Program-made: the position numbers and the translations under genes
Shown here: positions 33,335 to 40,813 of the stretch, one piece after another
How positions within the stretch are numbered: the first letter of the stretch is position 1
Layout of the letters: the number at the start of each line of letters is the position of its first letter
NCBI GenBank assembly: GCA_963740605.1
Contig: CAVUFC010000026.1
Coordinates: forward strand, 124,001-188,000
DNA from: DASSUW01 sp963740605
GTDB lineage: Bacteria; Actinomycetota; Thermoleophilia; Solirubrobacterales; Solirubrobacteraceae
Length of the DNA stretch: 64,000 bases
Direction: 5' to 3'
Notes under the pieces: model-generated
The model's database searches: none
The model's input: only the letters and a program-made list of their open reading frames with translations
What the model was told of the DNA's origin: nothing

Positions 33335-33961
33335 TCACCACAACGCGTCCAGCTCGGCGATCGCCTGAGCCGTGTCGCGGTACACGATGCCACGCATACC
33401 GGCCTCTCGCGCCGCCACTACGTTGTGCTCGAGGTCGTCGACGAACACGCACGCCGCGGCCGGCAGGCCGAGCCGCTCGAGCGTGAGCGCGTAGATCTCC
33501 GGCTCCGGCTTGCGCATGCCGACGAACGCGGAGTCGACCACCAGCTCGAACAGATCGTCGATCGGCAGCTTCGCGCGCCACGCCGACTCCCACTCGCGCA
33601 CGTTGTTCGTCAGCAGCGCGAAGCGCAGCCCACGGTCCCGTCGCAGTGCGGAGTAGTAGTCGAACAGCTCCTGGTTGGCCTCGAGCGCGTCCATCAGCCG
33701 GGCGCCGAACCCGTGCAGCTCGACGTGGCGGCCGAGCGCGACCTCGAGCCCGCGGCCGACCCGCTCGAGGAACTCCGCCTCGGTGATCTCGCCGCGCTCG
33801 AGGACGTACAGCGGATGCTCGCCGTCGCAGGAGAGGCTGTAGGCCATTGCGGCGCCGTACGCCTCGACCGGCACGTCGATGTCGTCCTGCACGCGGTTGA
33901 ACGCCTGCAGGAGCGGCGACGTGAGCACGCCCCCGAAGTCCGAGACGACCGCCTCGATCAT
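33335..33961 (-). CDS. HAD-superfamily hydrolase
   Basis: The 208-aa protein shows HAD motif I (VVSDFGGVLT, nucleophile Asp), motif II (LLTNN), motif III lysine (GMRKPEPEIY) and motif IV (CVFVDDLEHN), with a helical cap in between, as in HAD-IA phosphatases and the N-terminal domain of epoxide hydrolases. The second Asp of motif I is replaced by Gly, as in the DFGGVL subgroup. The ATG at 33961 overlaps the stop of the upstream gene (ATGA). Substrate unknown. Confidence 0.88.
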   Translation of the reverse strand: MIEAVVSDFGGVLTSPLLQAFNRVQDDIDVPVEAYGAAMAYSLSCDGEHPLYVLERGEITEAEFLERVGRGLEVALGRHVELHGFGARLMDALEANQELFDYYSALRRDRGLRFALLTNNVREWESAWRAKLPIDDLFELVVDSAFVGMRKPEPEIYALTLERLGLPAAACVFVDDLEHNVVAAREAGMRGIVYRDTAQAIAELDALW

Positions 33962-34830
33962 GCGCGGCGCAGAAGGTCGTAGCGGCCGATTCCCGACCTC
34001 CCGTCCATCCGCCAGCGGACGAACGCGCATTGCAGGCGCAGCGGGCCGAGGTCGACGGTCGAGCCGCACAGCACCTCGCCGACCACCCGCCGCGGATGGT
34101 CGTCATCCTCGCCGACCCACAGCTCGAGACCGGCGCGGAGCTGGCAGCCATCGTCGTCGTAGGTGGTGGAGAGCCGCGGGTCGTCGACGCGCAGGCTGCC
34201 GGCACTGCCGAGCACCGCGGCCCACAGCGAGTCGTCGCCGTGGGCGGTGCGGCCGGCGGGTCGCACCGCGCGGAGCACGACGCCGGTGCCGTCGTCCATC
34301 CACGCGCCGACCATGCGCCAGGCCGCAACGTGCTCGTAGTCCGGAACACCCCAGCTGTGCCCGCGCTGGCCGCGGCAGCGCACGTCGTACGTCTGCTCCC
34401 CGAGCCAGGCGGTGCCGTGCACGTGGCAGATCTGCTCGTAGCCGGGGAGCGCGCCCGCGCGCGCGACCGGCTCGGAGGCGTCGAGCTCAGCCGGCGGCCC
34501 AGCGGCCTCGAACGTGAGGTCGAAGCCGTGCTCGCCGGCGTCGAAGCGCACGGTCCAGGTCTGCAGCGGCTCCCTCACCGTGGTCTGCAGGCCAGGCAGA
34601 TCGAGCTGCTCGAACCCCGCGTCGGTGCGGACTCCGACCTCGGTCACCTGGGCCACGAGCTCTCCGCCGGCGAACAGCACCGCGGTGACGCTCGCGGTGC
34701 CATCACCTGAGAGGACGGGCCGGGCCATGCCGTACAGCCCCGTGGCCGGGTCGGCGAACGAGAACGTCACAGCGTCGGCGAAGCCCGGCTCCGTGGGGTG
34801 CCGGGCGCGCTCCGCGGATGTGTCGGTCAG
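33958..34830 (-). CDS. Double-lipocalin-like hypothetical protein (DUF7064/7065-like), probable CTG start
   Basis: The 290-aa protein contains VTFSFADPATGLYGMARPVL near its start, CHVHGTAWLGEQTYDVRCRG and the conserved RGQRGHSWGVPDYEHVAAWR, the pattern of actinobacterial DUF7064/7065 proteins, related by fold to AttH/CrtC. Conserved residues HPTEPGFADAVTFSF begin before the first GTG (34770). The only candidate further upstream is CTG at 34830, which overlaps the FxsA stop (CTGA) and has GGGAGG 4 nt before it, so I prefer it. It is coupled to the HAD gene downstream. Ligand unknown; a steroid- or lipid-related role is a guess. Confidence 0.6.
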   Translation of the reverse strand: MTDTSAERARHPTEPGFADAVTFSFADPATGLYGMARPVLSGDGTASVTAVLFAGGELVAQVTEVGVRTDAGFEQLDLPGLQTTVREPLQTWTVRFDAGEHGFDLTFEAAGPPAELDASEPVARAGALPGYEQICHVHGTAWLGEQTYDVRCRGQRGHSWGVPDYEHVAAWRMVGAWMDDGTGVVLRAVRPAGRTAHGDDSLWAAVLGSAGSLRVDDPRLSTTYDDDGCQLRAGLELWVGEDDDHPRRVVGEVLCGSTVDLGPLRLQCAFVRWRMDGRSGIGRYDLLRRA

Positions 34831-35294
34831 GGCGCCTCCCGGCGCGGCTCGATCCGCTCGGCGTCGACGTCCACGGCGGTCCCCTCGACGTCGAAGTCAC
34901 CCGGCGTCGTCCGCGCACGGGTCGCCGACGCGACCATCCGGTGCGCGATCCGCCGCGAGACGATCCCGCGCGCGACGGCGCGCGACGGAGGGAGCAGCAG
35001 GACCAGCCCGAGGATGTCGGTGATGAATCCCGGCGTCAGCAGCAGCGCGCCGCCGAAGATCACCAGCGCGCCGTCCAGCACCTCGCGCGTGGGGATACGG
35101 CCGCCGTAGACGGCCTCGTTGAAGCGCCGCCACGAGGCGCGGCCCTGGTGGCGCATCAGCCACGCCCCGATCAGCGAGTCGGCGACCAGCAGCCCGATCG
35201 TCCACCAGATGCCGATGGCGTGGCCGACCTGGATGATCACGGCCAGTTCGGCGATCGGGACCGCGATGAAGAGAAGGACGAGCGGGAGCAGCAT
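34827..35294 (-). CDS. FxsA-family membrane protein
   Basis: The 155-aa protein has helices LLPLVLLFIAVPIAELAVII, GIWWTIGLLVADSLIGAWLM and a hydrophobic hairpin DGALVIFGGALLLTPGFITD, the FxsA signature, then a soluble tail of about 45 residues. FxsA proteins have been linked to phage exclusion in E. coli, but the function in actinobacteria is unknown. It begins a coupled series FxsA, DUF7064-like, HAD, hybrid kinase. Confidence 0.9.
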   Translation of the reverse strand: MLLPLVLLFIAVPIAELAVIIQVGHAIGIWWTIGLLVADSLIGAWLMRHQGRASWRRFNEAVYGGRIPTREVLDGALVIFGGALLLTPGFITDILGLVLLLPPSRAVARGIVSRRIAHRMVASATRARTTPGDFDVEGTAVDVDAERIEPRREAP

Positions 35295-35338
35295 CGAGGA
35301 GCCCTACACGGTAGTGCGCGCCTTCGCGCGCGCCGCCG

Positions 35339-35674
35339 TTACGCGAGGGCTGGCTGCGTGCCGTCGAGGCGTACGGCCGGCAGGCGATGGAGCCCGACCG
35401 TCTCGATCAGCGTGCGGATGTTGGGCTGCGCGCCGCTGAGCCACAACGTGCGGCCCTGTGCGCGCAGGCGTTGCGCAAGACATGCGAGGTCGATCATCAG
35501 CGACGGGTCGGCGAAGCGGAGCTCGGAGAGGTCGACGATCACGTCGCGCGTGGCCTTCAGCGCGACGGACAGGGGGCGACGTCTGCGTCCACTGGTCGTG
35601 CGGTCTTCGTCCCCCGCGATCCTCAGGATCGCCAGCTGCTCGTCGAAGTGAACGATCCCGCCAAGCTAATACAT
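35339..35674 (-). CDS. STAS-domain protein with in-frame amber codon at position 3
   Basis: From codon 4 on this frame reads as a STAS domain: LGGIVHFDEQLAILRIAGDE, then VIVDLSELRFADPSLMIDLA, QGRTLWLSGAQPNIRTLIET. ATG at 35674 is followed by TAT and then TAG (35668-35666), after which the conserved domain starts at once. No other ATG, GTG or TTG lies in frame before a GTG at 35542, which would remove half the domain. The phospho-acceptor position reads FADPSLM instead of F-x-D-S-S-G. Either the gene is silenced by a point mutation, starts at a rare codon (ATC 35656), or reads through. It is divergent from the DUF59 gene. Confidence 0.6.
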
Positions 35675-35712
35675 ACCCCGCGGTTCGTACAGGGTCTAGA
35701 CAAATAAATTCG

Positions 35713-35718
35713 TACACT
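35713..35718 (+). promoter_or_regulatory. -10 element TACACT of a leaderless-type promoter
   Basis: TACACT (TANNNT) ends 6 nt before the ATG of the DUF59 gene, so transcription would begin at or next to the start codon. It lies in a markedly AT-rich patch (35694-35714) for this genome. No -35 match at the expected distance is convincing. Confidence 0.6.
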
Positions 35719-35724
35719 GGGGGC

Positions 35725-36021
35725 ATGGTCGACGAAGAAGACGTCCTCGAAGCGCTCAGCAACGTCATCGATCCAGAGCTCGGGCTCGATTTCGTCGAGC
35801 TCGGACTGGTCTACGGCGTCGAGATCGACGCCGGCCGCGTGAACGTCACGTTCACGCTCACCACGCCCGCCTGCCCGATCGGTCCTCAGGTCTCCGAGCA
35901 GATGATCGAGTTCGTCGGGGACGTCCCCGGCGTGACCGAGGTCGTCCCGAACATGGTGTTCACGCCCCCGTGGACGCCGGAGAAGATGTCCGAGGACGCG
36001 AAGTTCGCGTTGGGCTACTAG
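35725..36021 (+). CDS. DUF59/MIP18-family metal-sulfur cluster assembly factor
   Basis: The 98-aa protein is a single DUF59 domain: VLEALSNVIDPELGLDFVEL, GLVYGVEI and the conserved cysteine in TLTTPACPIGPQV. Relatives (SufT, PaaD, MIP18) help load Fe-S clusters. The context gives no dedicated target protein. The promoter is of leaderless type. The last 62 bp overlap the convergent WS/DGAT gene, an unusually long overlap that supports the exact stop positions of both because both C-termini are variable tails. Confidence 0.92.
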   Translation: MVDEEDVLEALSNVIDPELGLDFVELGLVYGVEIDAGRVNVTFTLTTPACPIGPQVSEQMIEFVGDVPGVTEVVPNMVFTPPWTPEKMSEDAKFALGY

Positions 36022-37438
36022 CCCGCTTGCCGTTCGACGCGGTCGCCTGGGCCGCGTCCACCAGCTCCTGCCGCGCGTCGTCGAGGAACTGCGCGAACTC
36101 GTCGAGGTCCGGCATCGCGTCGTAGTCGCCGAGCAGGCCGAAGTCGATCCCGCCGTTGTAGGACATGATCGCCACGGCCAGCACGTGGTTGCTGGGCAGG
36201 AACGCGACCGGGAACAGCTCCTGCAGCTCGCGCCCGAGCGCGTACAGCGGGAACTGCGGGCCGGGGACGTTCGTGACGAGCAGGTTGAACAGGCGGGTGG
36301 AGAAGTTCATCCGCGACGCCTGCGCGAGGATCGTCGGCGGCGCGAGGTTCTGCACGCTGGTGAGCACCTCGGCGCCGACCGCCTGCTTGGACTCCTTCAG
36401 GCCGTCCATCGCCTGACGGACCGTCTGCAGGCGTGCGACCGGGTCCTCGATGTAGACCGGCAGCGGCCCGCGCATGACCGCGAGTCGGTTGCCGCCCGCC
36501 CCGCGCTCCTCGGCGGCGCGGATCGACACCGGCACGAGCGCCCGCAACTCGAGCCCGTCGGTGCGCACGCCGCGGGATTGCAGCCACATCCGCAGGGCGC
36601 CGGCGACGGTGGTGAGCACCACGTCGTTGACGGTGCCGCCGAACGCATTCTTGACGAGCTTGAAGTCGGTCAGCTCGCAGCGCACGGTCGCGAACCGGCG
36701 GTGCGGGCCGATCGCCACGTTGAGCGGGGTCTCGGGCGCCGGGTTCAGACCGGCCCACGCCACCTCGGCCACGCCCTCGATCGCCTCGCGCGCCGCGTGC
36801 AGCGACGACGTCGGTCGCGTGGCGGCGCCGACCGCGCGGCCGGCCACGTCGAACGGCAGCTTCACCAGCCCACGCACGCCGCGCGCGGCCAGCGACGTCG
36901 CGCTCGGCTGGGGCTGCGGCACCCACGGCTCGCCCTCGTGCGGGACCGGCGGCGGCACCGGCTCGAGGTCAAACAGCACGGTCGCGAGGTCGACGCCGGC
37001 GATGCCGTCGACGAGCGCGTGATGGGTCTTGGAGATCAGCGCGAAGCGGCCGTCCGCGAGCCCCTGCACGAGCCACAGCTCCCACAGCGGCTTCGTGCGG
37101 TCGAGCTGCTGGGAGTGGATGCGGGCGGCGAGCGCGCGCAGCTGCGCCTCGCTGCCCGGCTCCGGGAGTCCGGTGTGGCGCAGGTGGTATTCGAGGTTGA
37201 AGTTCGGGTCGTCGACCCACAGCGGCCGGCCGGTCTCCAGCGGCGGGACCGCGAGCTTCTGCCGGTAGCGCGGCACGAGGTGCAGGCGCCCGCGCACGTG
37301 GTCGGCGAAGTCCTGGAAGCCCGGCGGCGGACCCTCGAAGAGCATCACCGCCCCGATGTGCATGTGGGAGTTCGGCCCTTCCTGGGCCAGGAACCCCGCG
37401 TCCACTGCGGTCAGGCGATCGCCGTGTGCCTGCGCCAT
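35960..37438 (-). CDS. WS/DGAT-family O-acyltransferase
   Basis: The 492-aa protein is a wax-ester synthase/diacylglycerol acyltransferase. The catalytic HHxxxDG is in SKTHHALVDGIAG (about residue 139), with PLWELWLVQGL before it and the C-terminal NLLVTNVPGPQFPLY and SYNGGIDFGLLGDYDA of the family. It esterifies an alcohol or diacylglycerol with acyl-CoA to make storage lipid. The C-terminal tail (TASNGKRASSPTRTSRPRTS) is low-complexity and overlaps the DUF59 gene on the other strand. ATG at 37438. Confidence 0.94.
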   Translation of the reverse strand: MAQAHGDRLTAVDAGFLAQEGPNSHMHIGAVMLFEGPPPGFQDFADHVRGRLHLVPRYRQKLAVPPLETGRPLWVDDPNFNLEYHLRHTGLPEPGSEAQLRALAARIHSQQLDRTKPLWELWLVQGLADGRFALISKTHHALVDGIAGVDLATVLFDLEPVPPPVPHEGEPWVPQPQPSATSLAARGVRGLVKLPFDVAGRAVGAATRPTSSLHAAREAIEGVAEVAWAGLNPAPETPLNVAIGPHRRFATVRCELTDFKLVKNAFGGTVNDVVLTTVAGALRMWLQSRGVRTDGLELRALVPVSIRAAEERGAGGNRLAVMRGPLPVYIEDPVARLQTVRQAMDGLKESKQAVGAEVLTSVQNLAPPTILAQASRMNFSTRLFNLLVTNVPGPQFPLYALGRELQELFPVAFLPSNHVLAVAIMSYNGGIDFGLLGDYDAMPDLDEFAQFLDDARQELVDAAQATASNGKRASSPTRTSRPRTSSPASTGA

Positions 37439-37480
37439 GTTTCGCTCCTCGTCAATGCGGGTCGCGGAGAAGGTATCGCT

Positions 37481-38209
37481 TCAGAGCGCGGCCGTCGCTA
37501 GGCCGAGGACGACCGAGACGAGCAGGATCCCGGTGACGATCGGCTCGAACGCCCGGCTCTGCGCCAGCGCGGCGAACAGCGGCCGGCCGGCGAGCTGGCC
37601 GACGGCGACCACGGGCACCAGGATCGCCACCAGCGCCGCACCGGGGACCGCACCGCGCGTTCCGGTCACGAGCAGCGCGACGACGCCCACCACGTTGAGC
37701 CCGATGAAGCACACCGGCATCGAGTCGCGCAGCTGTCCCGGTGTCAGGTTGCGGCCGAGCAGGTACACGAGCAGCGGCGGTCCGGCGGTGGTGGTCGACG
37801 TCGTCAGCCCGCCGGCCGTGAGCCCGGCGAACGACGCGCCCCAGCCGGGCAGGTGACGCCCCGAGCTCAAGCGCCGCGCGATCAGCGTCGCGATCACGCC
37901 CACGCTGACCGCCACCTGGAGCGCGACCGGGTCGAGCGCCCGCAGAACGAAGACGCCGGCCACTGCGCCAGGGAGCGAGAAGGCCAGGATCATCAGGCAC
38001 TCCCGCCACATCGGCTGCGGGCGGCGGCGCTCGCCGACCAGCGTCAGCAGGTTCTGCACGCAACTGAGCACGATCATCAAGCCGACCGCTTCCTCGGCGT
38101 CGACCGTCGCGAAAACGAGCGGCGCGGCGATCAGCGAGAACCCGAAGCCGGTGGCGGACTGGAGCGCCGCCCCGGCGGCGACGGCGGCGGCGGCGATCAG
38201 CGGCGTCAC
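37481..38209 (-). CDS. TauE/SafE-family membrane transporter
   Basis: The 242-aa protein has about seven to eight hydrophobic helices in two repeats, with GFGFSLIAAPLVF in the first and GLTTSTTTAGPPLLVYLL in the second, the signature of the TauE/SafE family that exports sulfite or organosulfonates. Substrate unknown. GTG at 38209 overlaps the upstream stop (GTGA), so it is coupled to the gamma-carbonic-anhydrase-like gene. Confidence 0.9.
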   Translation of the reverse strand: MTPLIAAAAVAAGAALQSATGFGFSLIAAPLVFATVDAEEAVGLMIVLSCVQNLLTLVGERRRPQPMWRECLMILAFSLPGAVAGVFVLRALDPVALQVAVSVGVIATLIARRLSSGRHLPGWGASFAGLTAGGLTTSTTTAGPPLLVYLLGRNLTPGQLRDSMPVCFIGLNVVGVVALLVTGTRGAVPGAALVAILVPVVAVGQLAGRPLFAALAQSRAFEPIVTGILLVSVVLGLATAAL

Positions 38210-38625
38210 AGGACGCGGTCGTCGCGGTGCGCGGCGACCCAGCCGATCGGCACCAGCCCGCCCGCCGGTACGGTCGAGTTGACCTGCACGACGCCGTGGA
38301 TCCGCACCTCGGCGCGCTCGCCGATCTCTGCGCCCGGGAACAGCGCAGCCCCGGTGGCGATGAACGCCTGCGTGCCGATCGTCGCTCCATTGACATGCGC
38401 CTGCGGGCCGATCAGCACGTCATCGGCGATCAGGACGGGATGCGCCGCCCGGTCCCGCACGAGCGCCTGCTCCATCACCACGCAGCGCGCGCCGAGCTCG
38501 ACCCGCCCGTCCTCGTCGCTGACCACCGCGTTCCACAGCACACGCGCGTCCGGCCCGACGCGCGCATCGCCGCACAACGCGGCGGTGGGGGCGATCCACG
38601 CGCTCGGGTGAACCTCTGGACGCAT
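38206..38625 (-). CDS. Gamma-carbonic-anhydrase-like left-handed beta-helix protein
   Basis: The 139-aa protein is made of hexapeptide repeats (VHPSAWIAPTAALCGDARVG, then VLIADDVLIGPQAHVNGATI). Of the three zinc histidines of gamma-class anhydrases, the first (RAAHPVLI) and third (AHVNG) are present but the second reads IGPQ instead of IGHR-like, so anhydrase activity is doubtful. It may be a structural or acyl/acetyltransferase-like relative. ATG 38625 is used (GGAG 9 nt upstream); ATG 38646 is in frame. Coupled to TauE. Confidence 0.78.
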   Translation of the reverse strand: MRPEVHPSAWIAPTAALCGDARVGPDARVLWNAVVSDEDGRVELGARCVVMEQALVRDRAAHPVLIADDVLIGPQAHVNGATIGTQAFIATGAALFPGAEIGERAEVRIHGVVQVNSTVPAGGLVPIGWVAAHRDDRVL

Positions 38626-38651
38626 CCCGCGGTGCTCCACCAGCATGGTCC

Positions 38652-38657
38652 TAGTAT
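38652..38657 (+). promoter_or_regulatory. -10 element TAGTAT of a leaderless-type promoter
   Basis: TAGTAT (TANNNT) is 7 nt before the ATG of the acyl-CoA dehydrogenase gene, the distance expected for initiation at the start codon. No -35 is evident. Confidence 0.55.
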
Positions 38658-38664
38658 CCCCGGC

Positions 38665-39966
38665 ATGGCCTGGGACTTCTCCACCGATTCTGAGTTCCAA
38701 GCGCAGCTCGACTGGATGCGCGACTTCGTCCGCGACGAGGTGTGGCCGATCGAGACCGTGTTCGAGGAGCTTGGCCAGGACGGCTTCGTGCGCGCGGTCG
38801 CGCCGCTGCAGGAGCAGGTCCGCGAGCGCGGCCTGTGGGCCGCGCACCTGCCGCCCGACCTCGGCGGCCAGGGCTTCGGCCAGGTCAAGCTCGGCCTGAT
38901 GCACGAGATCCTCGGCTCGAGCCCGTACGCGCCGTTCGTGTTCGGCAACGCGGCGCCGGACTCCGGCAACTCCGAGGTGCTGGCGCTGGCCGGCACCGAG
39001 GACCAGAAGCAGCAGTGGCTGCATCCGCTGCTGGCCGGCGATCTGCGCTCGGCGTTCTCGATGACCGAGCCCGAGACGGCGGGCAGCGACCCAACGCTGC
39101 TGCAGACGCGCGCGGTGGAGGACGGCGACACCTGGGTCATCAACGGCCACAAGTGGTTCTCCACCAACGCCTCGGTGGCGGACTTCCTGATCGTGATGGC
39201 GGTCACCGACCCGGACGCGCACAAGTACCAGCGCGCGTCGATGTTCATCGTGCCGGTCGACACGCCGGGCGTGCGGATCGTGCGCGACGTGGCGACGATG
39301 GAGCACCCGTCCGAGCGCTTCGGCGCCTACGGCGGGCACGCCGAGATCCTCTACGAGGACGTGCGGGTGCCCAAGGACGCGCTGCTCGGCGCGCGCGGCG
39401 CGGGCTTCCTGATCGCCCAGCAGCGCCTCGGGCCCGGCCGCATCCACCACTGCATGCGCTGGCTCGGCGTCTCCCGGCGCGCGTTCGACATGCTGTGCGA
39501 GCGCGCGCAGTCGCGCTACTCGCACGGCTCGTTGCTGGCCGACAAGCAGACGGTCCAGAACTGGATCGCCGACTCGGCGGCGGAGATGCACGCCGCGCGG
39601 CTGATGACGCTGCACGCGGCGTGGAAGATGGACACCGAGGGCGCGTCGGCGGCTCGGCAGGAGATTGCGCTGATCAAGTTCTACGGCGCGAAGGTGCTGC
39701 ACGACGTGGTCGACCGCGCGCTGCAGGCGCATGGCTCGCTCGGCTACTCGACCGACCTGCCGCTCGAGCAGATGTACCGCTTCGCGCGCGCCGCCCGGCT
39801 GTACGACGGGCCGGACGAGGTGCACCGCCAGAGCGTCGCCCGCCAGATCCTGCGCGGCTACGAGGCGCCGCCGGACGGCGTCCCGAGCCAGCACGTGCCG
39901 ACGCGGCAGGCCGCCGCGCGCGAGCGTTTCGCCGACCTGCTGGAGGCGGTGACCTCCAACGACTAG
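38665..39966 (+). CDS. Acyl-CoA dehydrogenase
   Basis: The 433-aa protein has the full ACAD fold: N-terminal helices, AFSMTEPETAGSDPT and INGHKWFSTNASVADFLIVM of the beta domain, and the C-terminal helices with HGSLGYSTDLPLEQMYRFAR and the catalytic-region YDGPDEVHRQSVARQ. FAD-dependent alpha,beta-dehydrogenation of an acyl-CoA; the long N-terminal part resembles ACAD10/11-like members. ATG at 38665 with a leaderless-type -10. A CaiB-type CoA transferase is 2 kb away, but no direct pathway is shown. Confidence 0.93.
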   Translation: MAWDFSTDSEFQAQLDWMRDFVRDEVWPIETVFEELGQDGFVRAVAPLQEQVRERGLWAAHLPPDLGGQGFGQVKLGLMHEILGSSPYAPFVFGNAAPDSGNSEVLALAGTEDQKQQWLHPLLAGDLRSAFSMTEPETAGSDPTLLQTRAVEDGDTWVINGHKWFSTNASVADFLIVMAVTDPDAHKYQRASMFIVPVDTPGVRIVRDVATMEHPSERFGAYGGHAEILYEDVRVPKDALLGARGAGFLIAQQRLGPGRIHHCMRWLGVSRRAFDMLCERAQSRYSHGSLLADKQTVQNWIADSAAEMHAARLMTLHAAWKMDTEGASAARQEIALIKFYGAKVLHDVVDRALQAHGSLGYSTDLPLEQMYRFARAARLYDGPDEVHRQSVARQILRGYEAPPDGVPSQHVPTRQAAARERFADLLEAVTSND

Positions 39967-39970
39967 GTGG

Positions 39971-40813
39971 TTGGTCGCGGCGGCCGTCGCGTTCGCGGTG
40001 GCCGGCTGCGGCGGTGGCTCCACGCCCCCGGCGCAGGCGGGCCTGCACGTCGACCGCTTCAACCGCGACCGCGCGTTCGCCGACCTGCGCCACCAGGTCG
40101 CGCTCGGGCCGCGACCGGCGAAGTCCCCGGCCGCCCGCAAGCTCGCGCGCTGGTTGAAGGGGCAGCTTCCGCACGGGCGGATCGAGAAGGTCCGGGGCGG
40201 TTACGAGAACGTCGTCGGCCGGCTCGGCCCCACCCGCGGCAAGGCGATCGTCCTCGCCGCGCACTACGACACCAAGGACCAGCCGGGCTTCGTCGGGGCC
40301 AACGACGGCGCGGGAGGCACCGCCGGCGTGCTGGAGATCGCCCGCGCGCTGCGCCACGTGAAAGGGCTCCCGCCGATCCGCTTCGTGCTCTTCGACGGGG
40401 AGGAGAGCCCGGACGACAACGCCGACTTCTACACGACCGGCCTGCGCGGCTCGCGGCCGTACGCACGCCGTCACGCCAAGCAGACGCGGGCGCTGATCCT
40501 GCTCGACTTCATCGCCGAGAAGGGGGCGATGCGGATCCCGCGCGAGTCGAGCTCGAACCTCGAGCTGTGGTCGCGCCTGCGCGCCGCGGCCCGCAAGGCG
40601 GGGGCGCAGACGACCTTCCCGGACGAGGTGTCGGGCGGCGTGATCGACGACCACACGCCGTTCCTCAAGCGCGGCGTGCCGGCGATCGACCTGATCGACT
40701 TCACGTTCAAGTGCTGGCACAAGAACTGCGATGACATGAGCGCCGTCTCGGCGCACTCGCTCGACCTGGCGGGCGAGACCGTCACGCAGATGCTCCTAGA
40801 CTTCAAGCAGTGA
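39971..40813 (+). CDS. M28-family metallopeptidase-like lipoprotein (glutaminyl cyclase-like)
   Basis: The 280-aa protein begins with a short hydrophobic segment and lipobox AVAGCGGGS (Cys at about 13), so it is probably anchored outside the membrane. Zinc ligands of the M28 fold are visible in AAHYDTKD, GANDGAGG and FDGEES, with VIDDHTPFL near the C-terminus. This resembles glutaminyl-peptide cyclotransferase-like M28 proteins more than aminopeptidases. TTG at 39971 gives the shortest plausible signal peptide; TAGGTGG is just upstream. Its stop overlaps ispH (GTGA). Confidence 0.88.
   Translation: MVAAAVAFAVAGCGGGSTPPAQAGLHVDRFNRDRAFADLRHQVALGPRPAKSPAARKLARWLKGQLPHGRIEKVRGGYENVVGRLGPTRGKAIVLAAHYDTKDQPGFVGANDGAGGTAGVLEIARALRHVKGLPPIRFVLFDGEESPDDNADFYTTGLRGSRPYARRHAKQTRALILLDFIAEKGAMRIPRESSSNLELWSRLRAAARKAGAQTTFPDEVSGGVIDDHTPFLKRGVPAIDLIDFTFKCWHKNCDDMSAVSAHSLDLAGETVTQMLLDFKQ

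Noticed and set aside
30543..34349. A 1268-codon continuous minus-strand frame covering the hybrid kinase and beyond
   Set aside because: Only the part from 33296 downwards has kinase domains; the upstream part is the wrong frame of the HAD and lipocalin-like genes.
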